From Bacteroidaceae bacterium (GTDB lineage: Bacteria; Bacteroidota; Bacteroidia; Bacteroidales; Barnesiellaceae_A), in the NCBI GenBank assembly GCA_017522135.1, contig JAFXAB010000023.1:1-58926 (forward strand): 58,926 nt of DNA. Reading direction: 5' to 3'. Position numbers and translations under genes: made by a program. The notes beneath the pieces were generated by a model, which did no database searches, was not told the DNA's origin, and saw only the letters and a list, made by a program, of their open reading frames with translations. Of this stretch, positions 44,273 to 53,914 are shown one piece after another (within the stretch, counting starts at the first letter, position 1; each line of letters begins with the position of its first letter).

Positions 44273-47200
44273 ATGAAAATAACAGAGAGATTTAGCATCT
44301 TTTTCCTATTATTTGTTGGTATAGTGATGTTGTCACTATCGGCCAATGCCCAGACGGCAGCCTCCTCAAAGGCTGTTGCCGACACGACTGTGCGTTATCC
44401 TGTTACCAAAACTACACCCGAAAGTTATGAAGATATAGGCAATGAGGGTGCTGTAGACTTGCGCACTCCTTCCAATATCAAGAGCGAAATAGAGTACGAC
44501 CCGACAACCAATCGTTATATCTTGCGTACGCGCGTGGGTGAAACAGAGATAGCAACTCCGTTTTCTCTTACGGCCGAGGAGTATGGCAATTATAGTTTTC
44601 GCAAGTCGATGGAGGCATATTATCGCGAAAAAAATGCCTATGACCCTGCTACGGAGGATGCCAATGAATTTGACTTCCTCAATATGAACTTCAGTCTCGG
44701 GCCGTTGGAGAAGGTCTTTGGACCGGGCGGAGTACAACTCAAGACTCAGGGTAATGTAGAGGTAAACATGGGTGTCAAATATAACCGAATTGATAACCCT
44801 GCGCTATCGCTCGAAGCGCGTGCAAAGACTTACTTTGACTTTGACACCAAGATACAGGCATCGGTCAATGCCAAGGTAGGTAATAAATTGGGATTTAACC
44901 TCAATTACAATACCGACGCTACTTTTGCGTTTGACTCACAGAATCTTAAACTGCAATTTCAGGGAGACGAAGACGATATTATCAAAAATATAGAGGCCGG
45001 TAATGTGTCTATGACAACCGGCTCGTCGCTTATACGCGGTAGTACATCCTTGTTTGGTTTCAAGACAACCATGCAATTTGGTAAACTTACAGCAACAGCT
45101 CTTGTATCGCAACAACAATCGGAAACAAAGACTGTGAGTACCAGCGGTGGTGTACAAACAACCCCCTTTGAGTTTAATGCCGACCATTATGACGAAAATC
45201 GTCACTTCTTTCTTGCTCACTACTTTCGCGATAACTACGACCAATTTGCCTCAAAATTGCCCTACGTACAATCGGGTATAACCATCAATCGTATAGAGGT
45301 GTGGGTAACCAACAAGCAAGGTAAATATGACCAGGCACGCAATATAGTGGGCTTTATGGACTTGGCCGAGAGCAACCACATATATAACAGCCATTGGGTA
45401 GGGTCGGGCAATCCTCTTCCATCAAATAATGCCAACAACTTGCTCAGTGAGATAAAGTCGCAATACCCCGCCACTCGTAATATCAATAGTGTATCGCAAG
45501 CTCTTGAAGGGTTGGCGGTTTATGGCTTTGAAGGTGGACAAGACTATGTAAAGATAGAGAGTGCACGCAAGCTCAACTCCAACGAGTATACACTCAATAG
45601 CGAGTTGGGTTATATATCGCTCAAGGTGGCTCTTAATTCCGATGAGATGATAGCCGTTGCCTATGAATATACGTATGGCGGACAAGTGTATCAAGTGGGT
45701 GAATTTTCGTCGGACATCACTGCTACCGATCAATGCCTATATCTGAAACTCCTCAAAGGTGTCACTGTATCACCTCAACTCCCTATTTGGGACTTGATGA
45801 TGAAAAACGTCTATTCGCTCAATGCATATCAATTGAAGAAAGACCATTTCCGCCTCGAAATCAAGTATCTGAGCGATACAACAGGCGTATTGCTCAACTA
45901 TATACCGGCCGGTAACATAGCCGAGAAAACTTTGTTGCAGGCCATGAATCTCGACCGTCTCGATGCCAATCAAGAGAGCAACCCCGATGGCTTCTATGAT
46001 TATATAGAGGGGTATACCGTGCAGTCGAGCAATGGTCGCATTATCTTCCCTGTGGTAGAGCCGTTTGGTAGTCACTTGGCGCAGGCTATAGGCAATGACG
46101 AGATAGCCCAAAGATATGTCTTCCAAGAACTTTATGACTCTACACTCACTGTTGCACAACAAATATCCGACCGCAACAAGTTTGTCATCATGGGTGAGTA
46201 TATGGCTTCGTCTGGCTCTGAAATAAGCCTTGGAGCGATGAATGTTCCTCGCGGGTCGGTGGTCGTTACGGCAGGTGGTGTAACACTTGTTGAGAACAGT
46301 GACTATACCGTTGACTATACGATGGGTACGGTGCGCATACTCAACCAAAGTATTATCGATGCGGGTACTCCTATCAATGTGTCTCTCGAAAATCAGTCGA
46401 TGTTCAACATGCAACGCAAGACTATGTTGGGACTTGACCTTACCTATGCTTTCAACAAAGACTTTAAGATAGGTGGTACTATCCTGCATCTATCGGAGAT
46501 GCCCATCACCAATAAGGTGAATACCGGTAGCGAGTTGCTCAACAATACTATATGGGGATTGAATCTATCGTATAATACCAAGTTCAATTGGCTTACCAAC
46601 TGGCTCAACTATATACCCACAGTCAATGCCACAGCACCCTCGACACTCTCTATCACGGGTGAGTTTGCACAACTTGTTACGCACCAAGCACCACAAGGCA
46701 GCCAAAAGGGTATGTCGTATCTCGATGACTTTGAGTCGACACAGACCGGTATAGATTTGCGTTCGCCTTATGCCTGGAATATCGCGTCTACTCCATCGAT
46801 GTTCCCCGAGGCAATGCTCAACAATGATATAGAGTATGGCAAGAATCGAGCCCTCTTGGCTTGGTATTACATCGACCGTATGTTTACCGATAAGAACACC
46901 TCTCTTGCACCCTCACATATCAAGAACGATTACGAGCAACTCTCCAATCCTTATGTGCGTGAGGTGAGTGTACACGAGATGTTCCCCAATAAAGAGTTGA
47001 GCTATGGTGAGAGTACAACTATACAGACCCTCAACCTCTCGTTCTATCCCGATGAGCGCGGACCGTACAACCTCGACACTGAGCGAATAGATAGTGACGG
47101 TAATTTGCTCAACCCCGAGAGTCGTTGGGCTGGTATCATGCGCAAAATGGATAATACCGACTTTGAGACCGGCAACATCGAGACGATACGTTTCTGGATG

Positions 47201-50200
47201 ATGGACCCCTTCCTCGACCCCGAAAACCCCAATTATGAGGGAGGTGACCTCTATATAAACTTGGGTGAAATATCGGAAGATATTCTCAAAGACGGTATGA
47301 AGTCTTTTGAGAATGGATTACCTATTGATGGTGACTCGACACATATCGGTACAACCTCTTGGGGAAAGGTGTCGCGTAATCAATCGCTTACATACGCCTT
47401 TGACAACACGGCAGGTGCTCGCAAAAAACAAGATGTAGGATTGGATGGCCTCAGCAACGATGAGGAATTTTCGTTCTCTACATATCGTGATTATCTCGAA
47501 AAACTTGATGAACGCTTGTCGGCCGAAGCGCAGTCACGCCTGCGACAAGACCAATTCTCACCCTATAACGACCCCGCGGGTGACAATTATCACTTCTATC
47601 GCGGAGTAGATTATGACAACGAGCAACTTTCTATATTGGAGCGTTACAAACGTTACAATGGTGTAGATGGCAACTCGGCATCGAATGAAGATGTAGACGA
47701 CCCTTACTACCAATCATCGCGCAGTGTGCCCGATGTTGAGGATATAAACCAAGACAATACCCTCAATGAGTATGAGAGATACTTCCAATACCGCATCTCA
47801 ATACGTCCCGAAGATTTGGTAGTGGGTCGCAATTTTATTACCGATTCTACCTCTACCGAGGTGACATTGCGTAACGGACAAAAAGGTCGTGCCGTATGGT
47901 ATCAGTTCAAAGTTCCTGTAAGTGAATTTGAGAGCAAGGTGGGGTCTATCAACGACTTCAAGACCATTCGTTTCATACGCATGTTTATGACAGGATTTAA
48001 AAAAACTACTCACTTGCGTTTTGCCACATTCGAGTTGGTGCGTGGTGAGTGGCGTACTTATCAATATTCTCTTAATAATCGTAGCAATGCCCCTACACAA
48101 GGTCGCTTGGATATGAGTGTTGTCAATATCGAAGAGAATGCCGGACAACGCCCTGTCAACTATGTATTGCCTCCCGGTGTAACACGTATTGTAGATCCCA
48201 GCCAATCGCAAGCTACTCAACTCAACGAGCAAGCCTTGGCTCTAAAAGTTAATGACTTGCAATCGGGTGAAGCACTGGCTGTGTACAAAAACATCAGTAT
48301 GGACTTGCGCCACTACAAACGAATACAAATGTTTGTGCATGCCGAGAAATTTATTGACGACTATACCAATCTTAAAGATGGCGACCTCACAGTGTTTATG
48401 CGTCTTGGTAGTGACAGTCGCTCTAATTATTATGAGTACGAAATACCTCTTGTCCTCACTCCCGAGGGATACTATAGTACTTACAATGCTAGCGATCAAT
48501 ATGCCGTATGGCCTATTGAGAATATGTTTGACTTTGCCTTAGAGCGTCTGCCGGAACTCAAAACATTGCGCAATCGCAGTAAGAAAACCGACAATACCAA
48601 TGTCTCATTTGCCGAGCCATACTCAGTATATGACCCCGATAATGAGCGTAACCGTATGACGGTTGTTGGTAATCCTTCGTTATCAAATGTGCGTACAATA
48701 CTTATAGGTATACGCAACAACTCGGGTAATGTCAAGAACGGTACAATATGGATCAATGAATTGCGCCTTACCGATTTTGATCAGAGCGGTGGATGGGCTG
48801 CTAAGGGTAACGTCAATTTGGGTATATCGGACATTGCAACAATCAATGTAGGCGGTCATATCGAAACATCGGGATTTGGCTCTATCGATCAGAGTCTTAC
48901 ACAACGTCGCATGGACGATTATTATCAGTACAATGTTGCTACACAAGTAGATTTGGGCCGTTTCCTACCTGAGAAAGCTCAAGTGTCGGCTCCGTTGTAT
49001 TACTCATACTCCGAGCAGGTCGTTACACCTCAATACAATCCGGTGGATGAGGATGTGCGCCTTAAAGATGCCTTGAATGCTACTGAAACCAAGCAAGAGA
49101 GAGACTCTATTTCGAGTCTTGCTCTTGAGCGTAAGACGGTAGAGAGCCTTAGTATTACAGGTGTTAAGGTCAATGTCAAAAGCGAAAATCCCATGCCTTA
49201 CGACCCTGCCAACTTTACACTGGGGTACTCTTACAATAGACAAAGCAACGAGGATCCTACTACAACCTATGAGAATACATACGACCACCGTGGTAGCTTT
49301 ACATACTCTTATACGCCTTATATCAAGCCTTTCAAGCCGTTTGAAGGTATCAAGAGCGAATCTAAAAACCTCACTTTCCTCAAAGAGTGGGAGTTGAACT
49401 ATGTACCTACCAATATCACCTTTGGCACCAACGTGTCGCGTTACTACTATGAACAGCAAACTCGCGACCTCAACTCGATAGTGTCGGGTGTAAAAGGTAT
49501 TGAGTTGCCTGTTGCAGTAAGTAAGAATTTCTTGTGGGATAGACAGTTGTCAATACAGTGGAACTTGACAAAGACTCTCAACTTCTCCTTGCAAACGATG
49601 ACAAATGCTCGTATTGACGAGCCTTCCGGAGCGGTCAATCGTACACTTTTCCCCGATGAATATGCTCAATGGCAAGACTCGGTGTGGAGCAGTGTCAAAG
49701 GACTTGGATCGCCATGGGATTATAACCAGACATTCAATGCCTCATGGACAGCTCCGTTCAATAAAATAGCTGTGTTGGACTTCCTTTCATTCTCTATTAA
49801 GTATAATGCTACTTACAATTGGCAGAAAGGTACGCAGATAGAGGGTGTCGATATGGGTAATGTGATAAGCAATCAAGGTCAATGGAACTTTGACGGTCGC
49901 ATAAATCTGGAGCAGTTCTACAATAAAATACCCTATTTGGAGAAGGTAAACAAGCGTTTTACATCAACATCGGGTAGGGGTGGCAGTCGTGCTAAAGGCC
50001 GCGATACCCGACAGAAAAACAAGTATGAGCGTACTATTACGCTCAAGGAAGATACAAGTGTTGTAGTACGTCACAACCTCAAGAATAAGAAGGTAAACGT
50101 CTCTGCAACCAACCTTAAGGGTGAGCCTTTTGCTATAGAAAGTCGCATTGTCGACGACAATAATGTAGAGATATTGACACGAGGCAATAGGCAGATAAAG

Positions 50201-51670
50201 GTGCGCGTGGTGATACCCGAAGAAGAAAAAACTTTCTGGAGCGAGGCTGGGCAGTACTCGGCACGCTTCTTGATGATGTTCCGTAGTATCAGTGCACGCT
50301 ATCGCGAAGTCAACTCGATGAACCTGCCATTATTCCGACCGATGGTTGGTGACGGATTTGGTCAGACCAATGCTTATGGCCCCATGGCTCCGGGTCTTGA
50401 CTTTGCTTTCGGATTTACCGACGAAAGTTTTGTACAGCATGCTATTGACAATAATTGGCTTATACGCAATGAATTGCAAATCAATCCTGCCGTTTCGGGT
50501 AAGACTCAGGAACTCAATGTCGATGTCGATATTGAGCCTATAACAGGCTTGAAGATTAAACTCACCGGCAATTGGAATAAAACCGGCAATTCGCAAGTAC
50601 AATTTATGTTTGAAGGCAGCCCCACTATATATGGAGGTAACTATACCAAGACGCATATTGCCATACTCACCTCATTGCGACCTTCGTCGGTAGATAATGG
50701 CTATCAGTCTGATGCCTTTGACCGTTTCTTGAAGAACCGTGAAATAATAGCAGCTCGTTACGAGCAGAAGTATGCCGGCAGTACTTATCCATCTACCGGA
50801 TTTATGAAGGGACATCCCTTGGCCGGTCGTCCTTATGATAGCAACAATGGCAGTATCAATAAGTCGTCGCCCGATGTGATGATTCCGGCATTCCTTGCCG
50901 CTTACTCGGGTGGTAGTGCCGATAATATTGCTCTTACTGCCTTCCCGTCTATGTCGGCCATATTGCCCAACTGGCGTATTACATACGATGGATTGATGCA
51001 GATACCGGCTATCAAGGATATTTTCAAGAACTTTACTATCAACCATGCCTACCAATGTACCTATGCTGTAGGATCATATTCATCTTTTATGAATTGGATA
51101 AATACCGGAGGTAATGAAATGGGATTTACACTTGATGAGTTGTCGGGCAATCCTATTCCTTCATCGCCCTACGATATACAATCGGTATCTATAACCGAGC
51201 GTTTTGCTCCCTTAATTGGTGTAAATGCTACGATGAAGAATAATATAACATTCCGTGCCGAGTATAACGATAGTCGTGTGCTCACACTTAACTCATCGGC
51301 AGGACAGTTGGTGGAGGCCAATACTTCCGATATTACCGTCGGTGTAAGCTATAAGATAGCCAACTTCAACAAAATATTGAAGATAGGAAGTAAACAAACC
51401 GGTGTAAACAACGACCTTACTCTCAATGGCGACTTCTCGTGGCGCAATACCATATCGCTCATACGCCGTATTGACGAGAACTATACACAGGCTACTACCG
51501 GTACACGTACTCTCTCATTGAAGGCTACTGCCAACTATGTGCTCAGTAAGCGCATCACGCTGGGATTGTACTACGATCATCAAGTAAATACACCGTTGGT
51601 ATCATCGTCGGCCTATCCGGTGACAAACAGCAACTATGGTGTGTCGATACAGCTCTCACTTGTGAAGTAG
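44273..51670 (+). CDS. sprA: Type IX secretion outer-membrane translocon SprA/Sov
   Basis: This 2465-residue outer-membrane protein carries a signal peptide (about 1-27, ending ANAQ) and the long SprA layout: alternating beta strands throughout, aspartate-rich segments, and repeated SprA N-terminal-type modules (GVQLKTQGNVEVNMGVKY, about 150). In Flavobacterium the homologue SprA forms a giant 36-strand barrel that is the translocation pore of the type IX secretion system; Sov is the Porphyromonas counterpart of about 2500 residues. It ends with beta strands (YGVSIQLSLVK) as expected of a barrel. Other T9SS genes are not in the window, which is normal as they are scattered. Confidence 0.95.
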   Translation: MKITERFSIFFLLFVGIVMLSLSANAQTAASSKAVADTTVRYPVTKTTPESYEDIGNEGAVDLRTPSNIKSEIEYDPTTNRYILRTRVGETEIATPFSLTAEEYGNYSFRKSMEAYYREKNAYDPATEDANEFDFLNMNFSLGPLEKVFGPGGVQLKTQGNVEVNMGVKYNRIDNPALSLEARAKTYFDFDTKIQASVNAKVGNKLGFNLNYNTDATFAFDSQNLKLQFQGDEDDIIKNIEAGNVSMTTGSSLIRGSTSLFGFKTTMQFGKLTATALVSQQQSETKTVSTSGGVQTTPFEFNADHYDENRHFFLAHYFRDNYDQFASKLPYVQSGITINRIEVWVTNKQGKYDQARNIVGFMDLAESNHIYNSHWVGSGNPLPSNNANNLLSEIKSQYPATRNINSVSQALEGLAVYGFEGGQDYVKIESARKLNSNEYTLNSELGYISLKVALNSDEMIAVAYEYTYGGQVYQVGEFSSDITATDQCLYLKLLKGVTVSPQLPIWDLMMKNVYSLNAYQLKKDHFRLEIKYLSDTTGVLLNYIPAGNIAEKTLLQAMNLDRLDANQESNPDGFYDYIEGYTVQSSNGRIIFPVVEPFGSHLAQAIGNDEIAQRYVFQELYDSTLTVAQQISDRNKFVIMGEYMASSGSEISLGAMNVPRGSVVVTAGGVTLVENSDYTVDYTMGTVRILNQSIIDAGTPINVSLENQSMFNMQRKTMLGLDLTYAFNKDFKIGGTILHLSEMPITNKVNTGSELLNNTIWGLNLSYNTKFNWLTNWLNYIPTVNATAPSTLSITGEFAQLVTHQAPQGSQKGMSYLDDFESTQTGIDLRSPYAWNIASTPSMFPEAMLNNDIEYGKNRALLAWYYIDRMFTDKNTSLAPSHIKNDYEQLSNPYVREVSVHEMFPNKELSYGESTTIQTLNLSFYPDERGPYNLDTERIDSDGNLLNPESRWAGIMRKMDNTDFETGNIETIRFWMMDPFLDPENPNYEGGDLYINLGEISEDILKDGMKSFENGLPIDGDSTHIGTTSWGKVSRNQSLTYAFDNTAGARKKQDVGLDGLSNDEEFSFSTYRDYLEKLDERLSAEAQSRLRQDQFSPYNDPAGDNYHFYRGVDYDNEQLSILERYKRYNGVDGNSASNEDVDDPYYQSSRSVPDVEDINQDNTLNEYERYFQYRISIRPEDLVVGRNFITDSTSTEVTLRNGQKGRAVWYQFKVPVSEFESKVGSINDFKTIRFIRMFMTGFKKTTHLRFATFELVRGEWRTYQYSLNNRSNAPTQGRLDMSVVNIEENAGQRPVNYVLPPGVTRIVDPSQSQATQLNEQALALKVNDLQSGEALAVYKNISMDLRHYKRIQMFVHAEKFIDDYTNLKDGDLTVFMRLGSDSRSNYYEYEIPLVLTPEGYYSTYNASDQYAVWPIENMFDFALERLPELKTLRNRSKKTDNTNVSFAEPYSVYDPDNERNRMTVVGNPSLSNVRTILIGIRNNSGNVKNGTIWINELRLTDFDQSGGWAAKGNVNLGISDIATINVGGHIETSGFGSIDQSLTQRRMDDYYQYNVATQVDLGRFLPEKAQVSAPLYYSYSEQVVTPQYNPVDEDVRLKDALNATETKQERDSISSLALERKTVESLSITGVKVNVKSENPMPYDPANFTLGYSYNRQSNEDPTTTYENTYDHRGSFTYSYTPYIKPFKPFEGIKSESKNLTFLKEWELNYVPTNITFGTNVSRYYYEQQTRDLNSIVSGVKGIELPVAVSKNFLWDRQLSIQWNLTKTLNFSLQTMTNARIDEPSGAVNRTLFPDEYAQWQDSVWSSVKGLGSPWDYNQTFNASWTAPFNKIAVLDFLSFSIKYNATYNWQKGTQIEGVDMGNVISNQGQWNFDGRINLEQFYNKIPYLEKVNKRFTSTSGRGGSRAKGRDTRQKNKYERTITLKEDTSVVVRHNLKNKKVNVSATNLKGEPFAIESRIVDDNNVEILTRGNRQIKVRVVIPEEEKTFWSEAGQYSARFLMMFRSISARYREVNSMNLPLFRPMVGDGFGQTNAYGPMAPGLDFAFGFTDESFVQHAIDNNWLIRNELQINPAVSGKTQELNVDVDIEPITGLKIKLTGNWNKTGNSQVQFMFEGSPTIYGGNYTKTHIAILTSLRPSSVDNGYQSDAFDRFLKNREIIAARYEQKYAGSTYPSTGFMKGHPLAGRPYDSNNGSINKSSPDVMIPAFLAAYSGGSADNIALTAFPSMSAILPNWRITYDGLMQIPAIKDIFKNFTINHAYQCTYAVGSYSSFMNWINTGGNEMGFTLDELSGNPIPSSPYDIQSVSITERFAPLIGVNATMKNNITFRAEYNDSRVLTLNSSAGQLVEANTSDITVGVSYKIANFNKILKIGSKQTGVNNDLTLNGDFSWRNTISLIRRIDENYTQATTGTRTLSLKATANYVLSKRITLGLYYDHQVNTPLVSSSAYPVTNSNYGVSIQLSLVK

Positions 51671-51706
51671 TGACAGCGACTTGAAGAATAGATGAATGGG
51701 TGTAAA

Positions 51707-52534
51707 TCAGTCTTTGATACGCACCCATTTGTAGTATACAAATGTGAGTGTCAATGTGGCAATTGCGCTTACGATAATAGTGATAGTGGTAGGCTCTGTA
51801 CCTATCCATGGTGCGGTCTCAAGCGAGGGATAGTAGTAGGCAAGGGTTGTGAGGCTGTTGTTGAGCGCATGAGCCAATACTGCCAGCCATAGGCTTCCGC
51901 TCCATACAACCATATAGCCGAATAATGCTCCCAACAGCATGCGTGGCACGAAGCCAAAGGCTTGCATGTGTATGGCACTGAATATAAAGGCTGTTACCCA
52001 CACGGCTATATGGATGTTTATGTTGCGCTCTATCATGAGACGTTGTAGTGAACCTCGGAACAGAAACTCTTCGCCAACTCCCGTAAGTACACCGACTATG
52101 AGTATAACCGTGATGAGTTGACCTATCGACGATATATTCATCAACTGTTCGGTAGCTTGTTTGGCAGCCTCTTCCATGTCGCGCATCCACGATAGTGATT
52201 GGGGCAGTTGCCATCCCTCATTCCATTGTACAATTGCACTCATGGCAGGTATCGATGCCATGTATATAAGTATCATCAAGCCTATGTGGGCAAGTCCCGG
52301 CATACGGTCTATTTGCATTACTTGCAGTGTCTTGCCGGGGTTGAAAATGCGTGCGGTGATTACTGCCGGTATGATGAAGATGCCGATATTTTGCAGTGCG
52401 GTTGAGGCCATGAGTAAACGCCACATTTCTACACCTTTGTATTGCAGGATAAATATGGCAACAATAGTAAGCAGATAAAACAGTATTACCAAGCCGAGCA
52501 AGGCAAATATCTGTGTAGAGGTCTTTTTATTCAT
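51707..52534 (-). CDS. CPBP-family intramembrane metalloprotease
   Basis: This 275-residue protein has about eight transmembrane helices. The Abi/CPBP motifs are present: EEFLFRGSLQRLM (about 160, EExxxR), a histidine in SAIHMQAFGF (about 195) and HALNN (about 230). The family includes the eukaryotic Rce1 CAAX protease; bacterial members serve in peptide processing, bacteriocin immunity or membrane protein turnover. The substrate cannot be told. It is divergent from the symporter gene and shares with it the peculiar promoter region at 52579-52636. Confidence 0.9.
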   Translation of the reverse strand: MNKKTSTQIFALLGLVILFYLLTIVAIFILQYKGVEMWRLLMASTALQNIGIFIIPAVITARIFNPGKTLQVMQIDRMPGLAHIGLMILIYMASIPAMSAIVQWNEGWQLPQSLSWMRDMEEAAKQATEQLMNISSIGQLITVILIVGVLTGVGEEFLFRGSLQRLMIERNINIHIAVWVTAFIFSAIHMQAFGFVPRMLLGALFGYMVVWSGSLWLAVLAHALNNSLTTLAYYYPSLETAPWIGTEPTTITIIVSAIATLTLTFVYYKWVRIKD

Positions 52535-52578
52535 TGTCGTAGTGAATATATAATATTATAATGTTGTAAGATAGCTTG

Positions 52579-52636
52579 TTTTGTGGGGCGAAGATACACA
52601 TTAATAATTTTTTTTATGTAATTTTGCCCCACAAAA
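52579..52636. promoter_or_regulatory. Symmetrical divergent promoter region
   Basis: Two -7 boxes face outward: TATCTTCG (52589-52596, minus strand) and TAATTTTG (52619-52626, plus strand). Immediately after each box comes the same sequence, GCCCCACAAAA, giving an 11-base perfect inverted repeat (52579-52589 with 52626-52636). Both predicted transcripts therefore start in identical sequence. It could be a shared operator for one regulator controlling the protease and the symporter. Confidence 0.55.
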
Positions 52637-52646
52637 AATCATTACT

Positions 52647-53825
52647 ATGAAACTGAAAAAACCAACACTTCTTGTACAAGTTCTTATTGCTGTGGTATTA
52701 GGTATATTGTTAGGACAATTTATGCCCCATGCCATTGCGCGTATTTTTGTTACCTTTAATGGCTTGTTTGGCAACTTCCTTTCGTTTGCCATACCTCTCA
52801 TTATAGTAGGTCTTATTATACCGGCTATTGCCGACTTGGGCAAGGGTGCGGGGCGTATGCTGTTGATAACAGCGGTGATGGCTTATGGCTTTACGCTCTT
52901 CTCGGGTTTCTTTACTTTCTTTGTATGCGACCCCATCTTTCCCAATATGATATCGTCAGGGCAGGGCGTAGCAGAGATAGCCGAGGCCAACGAATCGTTG
53001 AAACCCTACTTCGATGTTGCCATGCCTCCCTTGATGAATATCATGACAGCCCTGCTCATAGCTTTCTGTGTAGGATTGGGCTTGTCGGCAGTTAAGGGCG
53101 ATACACTCAAGCGTGCATCGGAAGATTTTCGCGATATTGTTACACTGCTTATATCTAAGGTTATTGTGCCACTGTTGCCATTGCACATCTTTGGTATCTT
53201 CCTCAATATGACTGTTACCGGCCAGGTAGTATCGGTCATGTCGGTATTTATCAAGATTATTGTAGTAATTTTCATCTTGCATGTGTTATTGCTTGTTTTG
53301 CAATTCTGCATTGCCGGTATCGTAGGTGGCAAGAATCCCTTCAAACTCTTGGGCAATATGTTGCCCGCATACTTTACTGCATTGGGCACACAATCGTCGG
53401 CAGCCACTATACCTGTTACGTTGCAACAAGCTATCAAGAATGGCGTTTCGCCCAATATTGCTACATTCGTTATCCCCTTGTGTGCTACCATTCACCTCTC
53501 GGGTAGTACCATGAAGATTGTAGCATGTTCGATGGCTGTACTCCTTATGAATGGCTTGGGCATTGACTTTGGTAGCTATGCAGGATTTATATTCATGCTG
53601 GGTATAACCATGGTAGCAGCTCCCGGAGTGCCGGGTGGAGCCATTATGGCAGCCTTGGGCGTGTTGGAGGGTTTCCTCGGATTTGGCGAGATGGAACAAG
53701 CTCTTATGATAGCCCTCTACATTGCGATGGATAGCTTTGGTACAGCATGTAATGTAACAGGTGATGGTGCTATCGCTGTGATTATTGACCGCATAGCCGG
53801 CAAGAAAGAGAAGGTTAACGCCTAA
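52647..53825 (+). CDS. Dicarboxylate/amino acid:cation symporter
   Basis: This 392-residue inner-membrane protein belongs to the DAACS (GltP/SstT/DctA) family. The re-entrant-loop motif GTQSSAATIPVTLQQA (about 250) is the serine-rich signature; IHLSGSTMKIV follows, then AAPGVPGGAIMAALG (about 330) and NVTGDGAIAVIID near the C-terminus, which contains the substrate- and sodium-binding region. Family members import glutamate, aspartate, serine/threonine or dicarboxylates with sodium or protons. The exact substrate is open. Confidence 0.92.
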   Translation: MKLKKPTLLVQVLIAVVLGILLGQFMPHAIARIFVTFNGLFGNFLSFAIPLIIVGLIIPAIADLGKGAGRMLLITAVMAYGFTLFSGFFTFFVCDPIFPNMISSGQGVAEIAEANESLKPYFDVAMPPLMNIMTALLIAFCVGLGLSAVKGDTLKRASEDFRDIVTLLISKVIVPLLPLHIFGIFLNMTVTGQVVSVMSVFIKIIVVIFILHVLLLVLQFCIAGIVGGKNPFKLLGNMLPAYFTALGTQSSAATIPVTLQQAIKNGVSPNIATFVIPLCATIHLSGSTMKIVACSMAVLLMNGLGIDFGSYAGFIFMLGITMVAAPGVPGGAIMAALGVLEGFLGFGEMEQALMIALYIAMDSFGTACNVTGDGAIAVIIDRIAGKKEKVNA

Positions 53826-53829
53826 AAAA

Positions 53830-53859
53830 TTGCACATTCACAAAAGTTTTGTAACTTTG
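53830..53859 (+). promoter_or_regulatory. Promoter of the acyl-CoA ligase-PAS operon
   Basis: TTG (53830-53832), a 19-base spacer and TAACTTTG (53852-53859). The start codon at 53915 follows after 55 bases, leaving a leader of about 48 bases. This is one of the two best promoter matches in the window. Confidence 0.7.
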
Positions 53860-53914
53860 CTTATCGTTAGATAATTCAAGTTAACACTGAAACAAGAATA
53901 TACAACTGCTGATT

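Noticed and set aside
45770..46489. A 239-codon open frame on the minus strand inside sprA
   Set aside because: Antisense to a well-supported gene, with no domain, no promoter and no family resemblance.
51692..51730. Hairpin AATGGGTG/CACCCATT as terminator of sprA
   Set aside because: The loop is long and the right arm lies inside the coding end of the convergent protease gene; support is too weak.
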